In this document: positions 1 through 7,587 of the stretch, in pieces
Layout: every line of letters begins with the position of its first letter
Position numbering within the stretch: the first letter of the stretch is position 1
The notes under the pieces: model-generated
What the model was told of the DNA's origin: nothing
Databases searched by the model: none
The model's input: only the letters and a program-made list of their open reading frames with translations
Origin: Erysipelothrix sp. HDW6A
Lineage (GTDB): Bacteria; Bacillota_I; Bacilli_A; Erysipelotrichales; Erysipelotrichaceae
Assembly: GCF_011400295.1 (NCBI RefSeq)
Contig: NZ_CP049859.1
Coordinates: 248,001-312,000 of the forward strand
DNA: 64,000 nucleotides
Direction of reading: 5' to 3'
Translations under genes and position numbers: made by a program

Positions 1-26
1 GTTTAGAGTTAATGGAGGAATTTATA

Positions 27-671
27 GTGAAAAAGTCTAAATATATTATTTTGATTGCTTTACTTCTTTTTGTAACTGCATGTAGTACAAAAAAAGAAGA
101 AGCAAAACCTGTAGAAGATACAAGCAAGAACCCTGTTGTAAATCATGGTGAAGAGAATGACCCAGTTGCTACAATCACAATGGAAGATGGTAGCGTTATT
201 GAAATCCAACTTTATGCGAAAACAGCACCTAACACAGTTCGTAACTTTATTTCCCTTGCGAATGAAGGTTTCTATGATGGTGTAATTTTCCATCGTATTA
301 TTCCTGGTTTTATGATTCAAGGTGGCGACCCTGAAGGAAGTGGAATGGGTGGTCCTGGTTACAGTATTCGTGGAGAATTTAGTTCTAACGGTATTGAAAA
401 TACCCTTAAACATGAACGTGGGGTTATTTCAATGGCAAGAAGCCAAGAGAATGACTCAGCTGGATCGCAATTCTTCATTATGCATCAAGCAGCACCACAT
501 CTTGATGGATTGTATGCTGGGTTTGGTAAAGTAATAAGCGGGATTGAGAATGTCGATAAGATTGTAGAAGTTGAGCGTGATAAGAGTGATCGTCCACTTA
601 CTGAACAACGTATTCAATCAATTAAAGTTGATACTAAAGGTGTTACTTTCGAAGCTCCAAATAGAATGTAA
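27..671 (+). CDS. Peptidyl-prolyl cis-trans isomerase, cyclophilin-type lipoprotein
   Basis: Surface lipoprotein predicted to isomerise Xaa-Pro bonds and assist folding of exported proteins. GTG at 27 is chosen because GGAGG at 14-18 sits just ahead of it; an ATG at 12 overlaps that site and is unlikely. The first 19 residues form a lipoprotein signal with lipobox VTAC and lipidated Cys19. A short linker leads to a cyclophilin domain from about residue 45 to 205 with FHRI, QGGD, GSQFF and HLDG motifs, including the catalytic Arg of FHRI. It is monocistronic here and convergent with the phosphatase downstream. The 214-residue length fits small single-domain bacterial cyclophilins. The family is certain; the client proteins are unknown. 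Confidence 0.93.
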   Translation: MKKSKYIILIALLLFVTACSTKKEEAKPVEDTSKNPVVNHGEENDPVATITMEDGSVIEIQLYAKTAPNTVRNFISLANEGFYDGVIFHRIIPGFMIQGGDPEGSGMGGPGYSIRGEFSSNGIENTLKHERGVISMARSQENDSAGSQFFIMHQAAPHLDGLYAGFGKVISGIENVDKIVEVERDKSDRPLTEQRIQSIKVDTKGVTFEAPNRM

Positions 672-677
672 TAGAAA

Positions 678-709
678 AGGAACCTTATCTTTCGATAAAG
701 TTCCTATTT
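678..709. terminator. Intrinsic terminator between convergent genes
   Basis: The stem pairs AGGAAC and TTATC with GATAA and GTTCCT around a TTTC loop, followed by a T-rich tract. It lies between the convergent cyclophilin and phosphatase genes and may serve both strands. Confidence 0.75.
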
Positions 710-1486
710 TTATGCCTCGTCAACATATTCCTTACGTAGTTTTGCGATATCTTCTGCATTGATTTGCAGTACTTTATCTACATAGTTCTCAAATGTTCCG
801 TAGTCTTCTTGAATTGCTTTAAATGCCTCTGAAATGTATTCTTCTTTGACGATAATATAACCCTCAAAGTTTTCCATCTCTTCTTTAGTAGCATTTGGAT
901 TTTCATTTAGCATCTTTTGACGCATCATAATACGGTTATCATGATTCAACTCATTTGTACGCAAGTAATCTTTCATTACTACTTCATCACTTGCTCCTAA
1001 TAATTTTAGAATTAATGCAGCTGCAAAACCTGTTCGATCTTTTCCAGCTGAACAGTGGAAGTAGGTTGATCCTTCTTCATTCTTCAATAATATTTGAATG
1101 AATTCACGGTATTCTTTTTGTGCATGTTCATCTCTTACAAAAATGTCGTTTAGACTTTTCATATAATCAAGTGATGTTTGACTGCTTTTATTCTCAGCTG
1201 CTTTTAACATCGCTTCAGGATCAGCAGATTGACGAACACCTTTCCCAATAATATCAAGATGAGTGTATGTAACACCCTCTAATATTACGTTTGGTTCTCT
1301 ATCTTGTTCATCAAGAGTTCTGAGATCCACTACATTTTTTAATTCATATTCATTAAGAAGTGTCTCTTCAATATCTTGAGTAAGATTTTTTAAAGGTCCT
1401 CCTCTTAATAAACGGTGAGGTTTAACGGTTCCATTTTCAACCTTTAATCCTCCTAAATCGCGAAAATTTAATACACTACGATGCAT
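710..1486 (-). CDS. Tyrosine-protein phosphatase (Y_phosphatase3 type)
   Basis: Cytoplasmic protein phosphatase of the fungal/bacterial DSP-like family. The P-loop HCSAGKDRTG at residues 144-153 contains nucleophile Cys145 and phosphate-binding Arg151. The N-terminal NFRDLGG motif (7-13) is typical of this family, and DLRT (54-57) precedes the general-acid region. No signal peptide or membrane segment is seen. GGAGG lies about seven bases before the ATG at 1486. The 258-residue length is normal. It is a single gene convergent with the cyclophilin gene. Some relatives act on phosphotyrosine or phosphoinositides; the substrate cannot be told from sequence. Confidence 0.9.
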   Translation of the reverse strand: MHRSVLNFRDLGGLKVENGTVKPHRLLRGGPLKNLTQDIEETLLNEYELKNVVDLRTLDEQDREPNVILEGVTYTHLDIIGKGVRQSADPEAMLKAAENKSSQTSLDYMKSLNDIFVRDEHAQKEYREFIQILLKNEEGSTYFHCSAGKDRTGFAAALILKLLGASDEVVMKDYLRTNELNHDNRIMMRQKMLNENPNATKEEMENFEGYIIVKEEYISEAFKAIQEDYGTFENYVDKVLQINAEDIAKLRKEYVDEA

Positions 1487-1504
1487 AGTTCCCTCCTATT
1501 AAAT

Positions 1505-1528
1505 AAAATCCCGTTTGCACGGGATTAG
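1505..1528 (-). terminator. Terminator after the PerR-like gene
   Basis: AATCCCGT and ACGGGATT form a perfect stem around a TTGC loop. It overlaps the stop codon of the regulator and is followed, on the minus strand, by a T-rich tract. Confidence 0.8.
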
Positions 1529-1929
1529 TCGCTTTTCTTCTTTTTCTTTTCTTCCAGACATGACTCGCATATCCCTTCAAAGGACATATCATGACTGATT
1601 ACAAGACAATGTAATTCTTTCTCTACAATAGCGTGCAGTTCATCTCTATATGGAATTTCCACGTCGAAAATACGATTGCAACTTTGGCATCTAAAATGAT
1701 AATGATCGTGTGTGTTTTTATCATAAATGTATCCTAATTCAGGATGACGTACACGATTAATAAGTTTTTCTGCATAGAGAACGTTTAAGTTTCGATAAAT
1801 AGTTGCGATACCGATTGATTTACCTTGATCTTTTAGTGCTGTATGAATTTCATCAGCTGTCATATGGCCATCGGATGCTTGGATTAAATCGAGAATCTGT
1901 TGACGTTGTTTTGTTAATTTAAGATTCAT
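1525..1929 (-). CDS. perR: Fur-family metalloregulator, PerR-like
   Basis: Metal-dependent DNA-binding repressor, most like the peroxide sensor PerR. An N-terminal winged helix (about 5-80) precedes a dimerisation domain with structural-zinc pairs CQSC and CESC. The regulatory ligands of Bacillus PerR can be aligned: His of HMTAD (H37), Asp of YDKN (D85), the two His of DHYH (H91, H93) and Asp of RIFD (D104). The Asp at the last position favours PerR over Fur. ATGs at 1941, 1935 and 1929 are in frame. A TGA-TATAAT extended -10 (minus strand, 1946-1951) puts the transcript start near 1938, so the ATG at 1929 with GGTGAT ahead of it is preferred; a leaderless GTG at 1938 is possible. A second Fur homologue lies near 46 kb. 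Confidence 0.8.
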   Translation of the reverse strand: MNLKLTKQRQQILDLIQASDGHMTADEIHTALKDQGKSIGIATIYRNLNVLYAEKLINRVRHPELGYIYDKNTHDHYHFRCQSCNRIFDVEIPYRDELHAIVEKELHCLVISHDMSFEGICESCLEEKKKKKSD

Positions 1930-1945
1930 TTGCATCACCATTGCT

Positions 1946-1954
1946 ATTATATCA
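1946..1954 (-). promoter_or_regulatory. Extended -10 promoter of the PerR-like gene
   Basis: On the minus strand TGA-TATAAT occupies the 18-base gap between guaC and the regulator. No good -35 is seen. It predicts a very short or absent 5' leader. Confidence 0.5.
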
Positions 1955-1959
1955 CAAAA

Positions 1960-2934
1960 CTAACGATCACCATTGAAAATTGAATTCTTTACAACTACAT
2001 AGTCTACTTTACGTATTGATTCTAAATCATTTCCACCTGCATATGAGATTGAAGATTGTAAATCTTGCTTCATCTCATTAAGTGTATCTTTGATTGAACC
2101 TTTGTAGGGTAATAGAATTTTTTTACCTTCAACGTTTTTGTGTTCGCCTTTTTGATATTCTGATGCGCTTCCAAAATATTCCTTGAATTTTTCACCATTA
2201 ATTGTCACAGTTTCTCCTGGAGATTCTTCATGACCAGCAAATAGTGAACCAATCATACACATTGATGCTCCAAAACGAATTGATTTAGCAATATCCCCGT
2301 GATCACGGATTCCACCATCAGCAATTAATGGTTTTCTTGCTGCCTTAGCACACCATGCAAGAGCTGAAAGTTGCCATCCACCGGTACCAAATCCTGTTTT
2401 GAGTTTAGTAATACATACTTTACCAGGGCCTACACCAACTTTTGTTGCATCAGCACCTGCATTTTCTAGTTCACGCACCGCTTCTGGAGTAGCTACGTTA
2501 CCAGCAATAACAAATGTCTCAGGTAAGTATTCTTTAATATGTTTAATCATTGAGATAACAGCATCTGAGTGTCCGTGAGCAATATCAATTGTAATATACT
2601 CAGGGATAACTCTATCTTCTGCCAATTTCTTAACAAAATCATATTCACTAGCTTTAACACCAACACTTATTGATGCATAGAGATTACGTTTAATCATATC
2701 TTTAATGAAATCATAACGACGTTCTTCATTAAAACGGTGCATTACATAGAAATAATCATTCTCTGCAAACCAAATTGCTAAAGGTTCATCAACGACTGTT
2801 TGCATATTTGCTGGAACTACTGGCATTGCAAAACGACGATTTCCAAATTCTATGCTTGTATCACATTCTGATCTACTTTTAACAATACATTTATTTGGTA
2901 TTAATTGAATATCCTCATAATCAAAAATTTTCAT
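1960..2934 (-). CDS. guaC: GMP reductase
   Basis: Converts GMP to IMP with NADPH and ammonia release, linking guanine and adenine nucleotide pools; a cytosolic TIM-barrel enzyme of the IMPDH/GMPR family. The N-terminal [11 protein letters not shown] motif, the substrate loop with catalytic Cys174 in GPGKVCITK, and the [14 protein letters not shown] phosphate-binding segment are all present. There is no CBS pair, which with the 324-residue length separates it from IMP dehydrogenase. GGAG precedes the ATG by eight bases. It follows tmk-holB-rsmI in the same direction with a 13-base gap, so it may be the last gene of that operon. Confidence 0.95.
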   Translation of the reverse strand: MKIFDYEDIQLIPNKCIVKSRSECDTSIEFGNRRFAMPVVPANMQTVVDEPLAIWFAENDYFYVMHRFNEERRYDFIKDMIKRNLYASISVGVKASEYDFVKKLAEDRVIPEYITIDIAHGHSDAVISMIKHIKEYLPETFVIAGNVATPEAVRELENAGADATKVGVGPGKVCITKLKTGFGTGGWQLSALAWCAKAARKPLIADGGIRDHGDIAKSIRFGASMCMIGSLFAGHEESPGETVTINGEKFKEYFGSASEYQKGEHKNVEGKKILLPYKGSIKDTLNEMKQDLQSSISYAGGNDLESIRKVDYVVVKNSIFNGDR

Positions 2935-2947
2935 CTTATTCTCCTAA

Positions 2948-3790
2948 TTATTTATTTTCATGGTACGTTGCGTACAATTCATTTTTTGATAATCCGTTTT
3001 CTTTAGCAACTGTCGCAATTGCTCTTGAAACTGATTGCCCATTACTAATCGCTATTTCAATATCACTTAAGAAGTCTTCAATTGTTTTTTCATCTTGAAT
3101 TTGTTCTGCTTCAATAACAAGTACAAATTCTCCTTTTACAACATCTAAGGCTTCTCTTACTTCAGAAATTGTTCCTCTCACAAACTCTTCATGAAGTTTT
3201 GTAATTTCTCTTGCCATACATATATTACGATTTCCATACTCTTCTTCTATTATTTCTAATGTTTTCTCAAGTTTATGCACAGATACATAATATATTGTCG
3301 TCATTGGTAGTGACTTATTTTGGATTAATTGCTTTCTTAGCTGCGATTCCTTTGCTTCTAGAAAACCCATGAATGCAAAGGGTTGCGTCACTAATCCCGA
3401 AGCAACTAAAGCATTCAAAAAAGCACTAGAACCTGATATAGGAATGACATTATAACCCTCTTTTACTACTTCACTCACCAGTGTTTGTCCTGGATCTGAT
3501 ATTAATGGATAACCTGCATCACTTACTAAAGCAACATTTTTTCCTTCAGCAAGTAAATCCAGAATGCCTTGTGAACTTTGCTTCTCATTATGTAAATGAT
3601 GGCTAATTGTATGTGTCTTTATATCAAAATGTTGTAGTAACTTCTTAGTAGTTCGTGTATCTTCAGCTGCAATGACATCAACTGTCTTAAGCGTCTCAAT
3701 AGCTCGTGGTGTCATTTCTTGTAGGTTACCAATTGGTGTTGCTACTAGAAATAAGCTCGGCATGTTATTTTTAAAACTTTGTTGGATCAT
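2948..3790 (-). CDS. rsmI: 16S rRNA C1402 ribose-2'-O-methyltransferase
   Basis: SAM-dependent methylation of the 2'-O of C1402 in the ribosomal P site. It is a tetrapyrrole-methylase fold protein: FLVATPIGNLQEMTPRA near the N terminus, AAEDTR, SDAGYPLISDPG and the ISGSSA segment are family hallmarks. The start at 3790 is supported by GGAG seven bases upstream and by an ATGA overlap with the holB stop; the later ATG at codon 10 has no such site. The 280-residue length is typical. Translational coupling with holB is likely. Confidence 0.95.
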   Translation of the reverse strand: MIQQSFKNNMPSLFLVATPIGNLQEMTPRAIETLKTVDVIAAEDTRTTKKLLQHFDIKTHTISHHLHNEKQSSQGILDLLAEGKNVALVSDAGYPLISDPGQTLVSEVVKEGYNVIPISGSSAFLNALVASGLVTQPFAFMGFLEAKESQLRKQLIQNKSLPMTTIYYVSVHKLEKTLEIIEEEYGNRNICMAREITKLHEEFVRGTISEVREALDVVKGEFVLVIEAEQIQDEKTIEDFLSDIEIAISNGQSVSRAIATVAKENGLSKNELYATYHENK

Positions 3791-4728
3791 AAGCTACTCC
3801 GTTTGAAATTTTGTATAATTTCATAACCACATTGATCAATCAGTAAATTTACATTAATTCCTGGTCTTATGCGATCTTTCATTGCTACAAAGATACCTTT
3901 ATAAATAACTTTATCTTGCATAGTCATGTCTAATAATATGGATTGAATATTCTCATTGTCATTTAATGTCATCATGGTAATTAAGATATCAAAGAGAAGA
4001 GAAATATTATCTTTATCTAATTTTTTATTCTTGATGCCTTCATGTTGTAAATAAACGATGGATTCATGAACTCTCTTTTGATCTAGCATCTTAATAAACT
4101 CAATTGCTATATCTTTTACTTGATGGTAGACTTCACTGTCAGATAATTCAATGATTGTCTCTAGATTAGCTTCTGTTTGTGCAAGTACATAGGCATCTAA
4201 TGCATCCAATCCTTGTTCAAGTGCTGCTTTATACAGTATTTCTTTATCTGGTTCTTCTAATTGAATCATCATGCAACGAGATTGTATTGTTTCAAGTACT
4301 CGATTAGGCACAGAAGTTGTTAAGATTGCTGTAATATCACTTTCTGGCTCTTCTAAGAACTTTAGAATGCTATTCAATGCTGAAATACTTGCGTTCTCAA
4401 CATCCTCAATAACATACACTTTGTGTCCATCTCTTTCTAGATTTGTTTGTCCAAACGAATCTTTTAATGATAGTATTTCTTCTTTTTTTATACTTGCGTC
4501 ATCTTGTCCTAAGATTCTGTAATCTCCATGTTGTTTTTCTTTAATACGTATACAACTTGGACACGTTCCACAAGCTCCTATTTTCTGTTCCTGACACATA
4601 AGACTTTGTGCCATGTATTCCGCAAATGAAAAAGCATCGCGTTTTCCTACAATTAGGTATGCATGCGATACCATATTCTTTTCTTGTTGTTTATGAAAGA
4701 GATTAAGTGCTTTCTCTTGATTAATCAT
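3787..4728 (-). CDS. holB: DNA polymerase III delta' subunit
   Basis: Clamp-loader subunit that works with DnaX and delta to load DnaN. It shows an N-terminal AAA-type fold, a zinc-binding Cys cluster (MCQE, GACGTCPSC around residues 44-61), a Walker-B-like VIEDVENAS region and the sensor region LKFLEEPE with the SRC motif. As in other delta' proteins there is no proper Walker A. It overlaps tmk by eight bases and rsmI by four, giving the common Firmicutes order tmk-holB-rsmI. Confidence 0.92.
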   Translation of the reverse strand: MINQEKALNLFHKQQEKNMVSHAYLIVGKRDAFSFAEYMAQSLMCQEQKIGACGTCPSCIRIKEKQHGDYRILGQDDASIKKEEILSLKDSFGQTNLERDGHKVYVIEDVENASISALNSILKFLEEPESDITAILTTSVPNRVLETIQSRCMMIQLEEPDKEILYKAALEQGLDALDAYVLAQTEANLETIIELSDSEVYHQVKDIAIEFIKMLDQKRVHESIVYLQHEGIKNKKLDKDNISLLFDILITMMTLNDNENIQSILLDMTMQDKVIYKGIFVAMKDRIRPGINVNLLIDQCGYEIIQNFKRSSL

Positions 4729-5341
4729 TAAGTATACCTTCTATGATTTCAATTGCATCTTTTGCAATTTCTTCAACAGTACGATTTCCATCAATAACTT
4801 TAATTCTATCTGGGAAACGACCAATTACTTCTTTATATCCTTCATACACTTTTTGATGGAATAATTCTCCTGCTAATTCTAAACGATCTTTAGCACCACG
4901 TTGTGATGTACGATTTAGTCCTACTATAGGATCAATATCGATAAATATCGTTACATTTGGCAAGAATGATTCTATTGCGAAAAGATTCATATTCCATACT
5001 TCTTCAATTCCTATGCCTCGTGCATATCCTTGATAAGCTAATGATGAATCAACAAAACGATCACATAGAACCAATTTTCCATCTTCAAGTGCTGGTTTGA
5101 TTTTTTCAACAATATGTTGACGTCGACTTGCAGCATACAACAATGCTTCTGTACGATCATCCATTTCTTTATGATTTGGATCCAATACTATTTCTCTGAT
5201 TTTCTCTGCTATAGAGATACCACCCGGTTCGCGAGTCAATAAAACTGGAGTATCCTTTGCTTCAAAATACTCCGAAATATATTTTGTTAACGTTGTTTTA
5301 CCGCTTCCGTCCGGTCCTTCAAATGACACAAATAATCCCAT
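4721..5341 (-). CDS. tmk: Thymidylate kinase
   Basis: Phosphorylates dTMP to dTDP with ATP. The P-loop EGPDGSGKTTL (residues 8-18), the DR(Y/F) motif in LCDRFVDSSLAYQG, and TREPGG for dTMP binding are intact. GAGGTG lies six bases before the ATG. At 206 residues it has the usual length. It is the first gene of the tmk-holB-rsmI(-guaC) cluster, reading towards the left arm terminus, i.e. away from oriC. Confidence 0.96.
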   Translation of the reverse strand: MGLFVSFEGPDGSGKTTLTKYISEYFEAKDTPVLLTREPGGISIAEKIREIVLDPNHKEMDDRTEALLYAASRRQHIVEKIKPALEDGKLVLCDRFVDSSLAYQGYARGIGIEEVWNMNLFAIESFLPNVTIFIDIDPIVGLNRTSQRGAKDRLELAGELFHQKVYEGYKEVIGRFPDRIKVIDGNRTVEEIAKDAIEIIEGILND

Positions 5342-5430
5342 ATTAACACCTCTTCAATATTATAGCATGCAACGTAAGTTTGTTGTTATGAAAAGTGTTT
5401 TCTAGTATTATAAGGTTGTTTGGAGGGCAT

Positions 5431-5958
5431 ATGAATTTTAAGATAAAAGAAACAAAACAATACGATGGTATCATTGTTGATGTCTACAATACTTCATTTG
5501 AAACGAAGTCTGGCCCATTTAAAGCAGAAGTATTAAAGCATCCTGGTGGCTCTACAATTGCTGCTACCCATGATAATGTGCATTTTTATATGGTTGACCA
5601 ATATCGATTCGGAGCAAATAAAATGATGACTGAGTTTCCAGCAGGAAAACGCGATCATCAAGAAGATTTTATTGATGTTGCTCAAAGAGAGTTACAAGAG
5701 GAAATTGGTTATCAAGCCAATACAATTGTCCCTTTAGGCTATATTGAAACATCACCAGCTTTTCTTGATGAAACGCTTTACCTTTACTACGCAACTGATT
5801 TGGAGTTTGTTGGACAAAATCTTGATGAAGGCGAAGAAGTTCGTGTTCACCAGATGACTCTCGATGAAATTGATGCAGCTATTGTTAATAATGAAATTAC
5901 AGATGCTAAAACTATTGCCTTAGCAATGCGTTTAAGACATTATGTATCGAATCTTTAA
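5431..5958 (+). CDS. Nudix hydrolase, ADP-ribose pyrophosphatase-like
   Basis: Hydrolyses a nucleoside diphosphate linked to another group, most likely ADP-ribose. The Nudix box G-x5-E-x7-REL-QEE-IG is complete, starting at the GKRDHQE segment. The ATG at 5431 is preferred because GGAGGG ends four bases before it; an upstream GTG at 5395 would add 12 residues with no ribosome binding site. The 175-residue protein is a single gene on the plus strand, divergent from tmk and convergent with the exporter operon. Confidence 0.88.
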   Translation: MNFKIKETKQYDGIIVDVYNTSFETKSGPFKAEVLKHPGGSTIAATHDNVHFYMVDQYRFGANKMMTEFPAGKRDHQEDFIDVAQRELQEEIGYQANTIVPLGYIETSPAFLDETLYLYYATDLEFVGQNLDEGEEVRVHQMTLDEIDAAIVNNEITDAKTIALAMRLRHYVSNL

Positions 5959-5982
5959 GAATCTTTAACAAGATTCTTTTTT
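5957..5982. terminator. Terminator after the Nudix gene
   Basis: A nine-base stem, AAGAATCTT paired with AAGATTCTT around TAAC, is followed by a T run. It separates the Nudix gene from the convergent exporter operon. Confidence 0.85.
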
Positions 5983-7129
5983 AATAGAAATTCTTAAACA
6001 ACATTTCAAAATAATTCTCTTTTGAATAAACAATTTTTAGATTCACAGGATAATCATTCGTTAATATATCGTCAACTTCTTTTTTAATATCATTTAATGA
6101 TACTTCAATACGATACACAGATTGATTATTACCATTCTGTTCGTGTATGAGAGCAGATGAATCAATATTTGATATTGGTGCCCTCAGTTCTTTTCTTACT
6201 TGATTACTTCCTTTAGAAATTTGGATAATTACTTCCATTGATTCTGATATTTTATTCCTTTCATAGATTGGAATATATGCCTCAATAAATTTTGAAGATT
6301 CATCGTAATTCACAATCGATGCTATTATTTGATTTTCTTGCAAGCTAATCCCTCTCTTAATTGGCTGAAGGTAGTGGACCTTTCCTGCTTTTGATGCTTT
6401 TATCGTTAACAAGTTTCTAGATTTATTTAGTAAATCTAGGTCTGCTTCAATCAAGTATTTATCATTAAGGTGACGTGTTTGTAGATTTCCTGCTTCAGAC
6501 ATTAACTGTAAATAAAGAGTATTTGCTTGACTTGATAGAGAGTATTCTTGTTTAAGTTGTTGTATTTCTTCTCCTATCATTTTTTGAACATCTTCATCCC
6601 TACTTTGATTCATCGTTTTCACTTTCTTATCTATTTTTTCTTGAATCGCATTCTGTGTTTGAATGTCATTACTTACTTGATTAAGGTAATATATCATTTT
6701 TGTATGATATTCCATTTCTAAACCCTCATTATCAAGAATATTCATTTTACTATTAAGGGCTTTTATGTATTTCTTTATCACTTCTTCTTGCCTATTTATG
6801 TGTGTTAACTTATCTACTAAAGTTTGATATTGATGATCAAGAGTCTTGTTATTGAGCACAATCAGTACATCTCCTAATTCAACATTTTCACCTTCCTCTA
6901 CACTAATTTCCTTTACGATTCCTGTACTTGGGGTAGTGATATACTCAATGTTTTTCAATGAAACATATCCTTGAATATCAATACTGTAGTTTTTGTAGAT
7001 TCTTGTCGATAGTGCTAGTAAAAGTATGATTGAAAAAATAATAATAGACATAATTAACCAGCTGCTCTTCGATGGAACTCTTTCCATATACTCTCTTGAT
7101 TTCTCATACTGCTCTTTATCAATTATCAT
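5981..7129 (-). CDS. HlyD-family membrane fusion protein of a peptide exporter
   Basis: Periplasmic-adaptor-like accessory protein that in Gram-positives works with C39-peptidase ABC exporters in bacteriocin or peptide secretion. It has one N-terminal transmembrane segment (about 24-44), then a biotinyl-lipoyl-like half (TPSTGIVKEISVEEGENVELGDVL), a long coiled coil (about 105-230), and the second lipoyl-like half (KASKAGKVHYLQ). No cleavable signal is seen. Its ATG shares one base with the stop of the preceding 152-residue gene (TAATG), so it is the last gene of a three-gene operon. Confidence 0.85.
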   Translation of the reverse strand: MIIDKEQYEKSREYMERVPSKSSWLIMSIIIFSIILLLALSTRIYKNYSIDIQGYVSLKNIEYITTPSTGIVKEISVEEGENVELGDVLIVLNNKTLDHQYQTLVDKLTHINRQEEVIKKYIKALNSKMNILDNEGLEMEYHTKMIYYLNQVSNDIQTQNAIQEKIDKKVKTMNQSRDEDVQKMIGEEIQQLKQEYSLSSQANTLYLQLMSEAGNLQTRHLNDKYLIEADLDLLNKSRNLLTIKASKAGKVHYLQPIKRGISLQENQIIASIVNYDESSKFIEAYIPIYERNKISESMEVIIQISKGSNQVRKELRAPISNIDSSALIHEQNGNNQSVYRIEVSLNDIKKEVDDILTNDYPVNLKIVYSKENYFEMLFKNFY

Positions 7130-7587
7130 TATTTCACCGGTTTGTAGTACTCGATTTTAATGAGTCCTTGTTCATTACTGTAGAACTTACTATACAGAAT
7201 CCCAATATCATCAATGTTGTTTTCATAAAGGTAGATATCAAGTGCTGATGTAGCTAAGGATAAGTATTGAACATTACCTTCAAATAGGATTGAAATACAA
7301 TTTGATATTTCTATTTTTTCCATTACATCAAAATTTACTGCATTCTCTTGGTCATCTAACTCAACATACATTTCATAATTAACACATATCTGACCATTAT
7401 GATTAATTTGTGTATCACTTACTTTAGAGATTAATGGTTTATTACTGGATATGTTGTTTAATTTGAGCCGTGTTTCAAATCTCATGATCATAGCTTCGAT
7501 TTGATTAGGGTTGATTTCAATATGCTTTTCATAAAATACATTCTTAAGCACTAGAGTACTATGTGGGATTACATTTAGTTTTGGCAT
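7129..7587 (-). CDS. Uncharacterised protein of the exporter operon (DUF5085/GyrI-like resemblance)
   Basis: A 152-residue soluble protein with no signal peptide or membrane segment. The alternation of a charged helix (about 26-43), strands around VNYEMYVEL, a segment like EKIEISNCISILFEG, and a helix before YSKFY reminds me of DUF5085/GyrI-like effector-binding folds; this is by eye and weak. It overlaps the ABC exporter gene by 13 bases and the adaptor gene by one, so it is translated with them. It is too large and lacks a double-glycine leader, so it is unlikely to be the exported peptide. A role in substrate handling, immunity or sensing is conceivable. Confidence 0.6.
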   Translation of the reverse strand: MPKLNVIPHSTLVLKNVFYEKHIEINPNQIEAMIMRFETRLKLNNISSNKPLISKVSDTQINHNGQICVNYEMYVELDDQENAVNFDVMEKIEISNCISILFEGNVQYLSLATSALDIYLYENNIDDIGILYSKFYSNEQGLIKIEYYKPVK

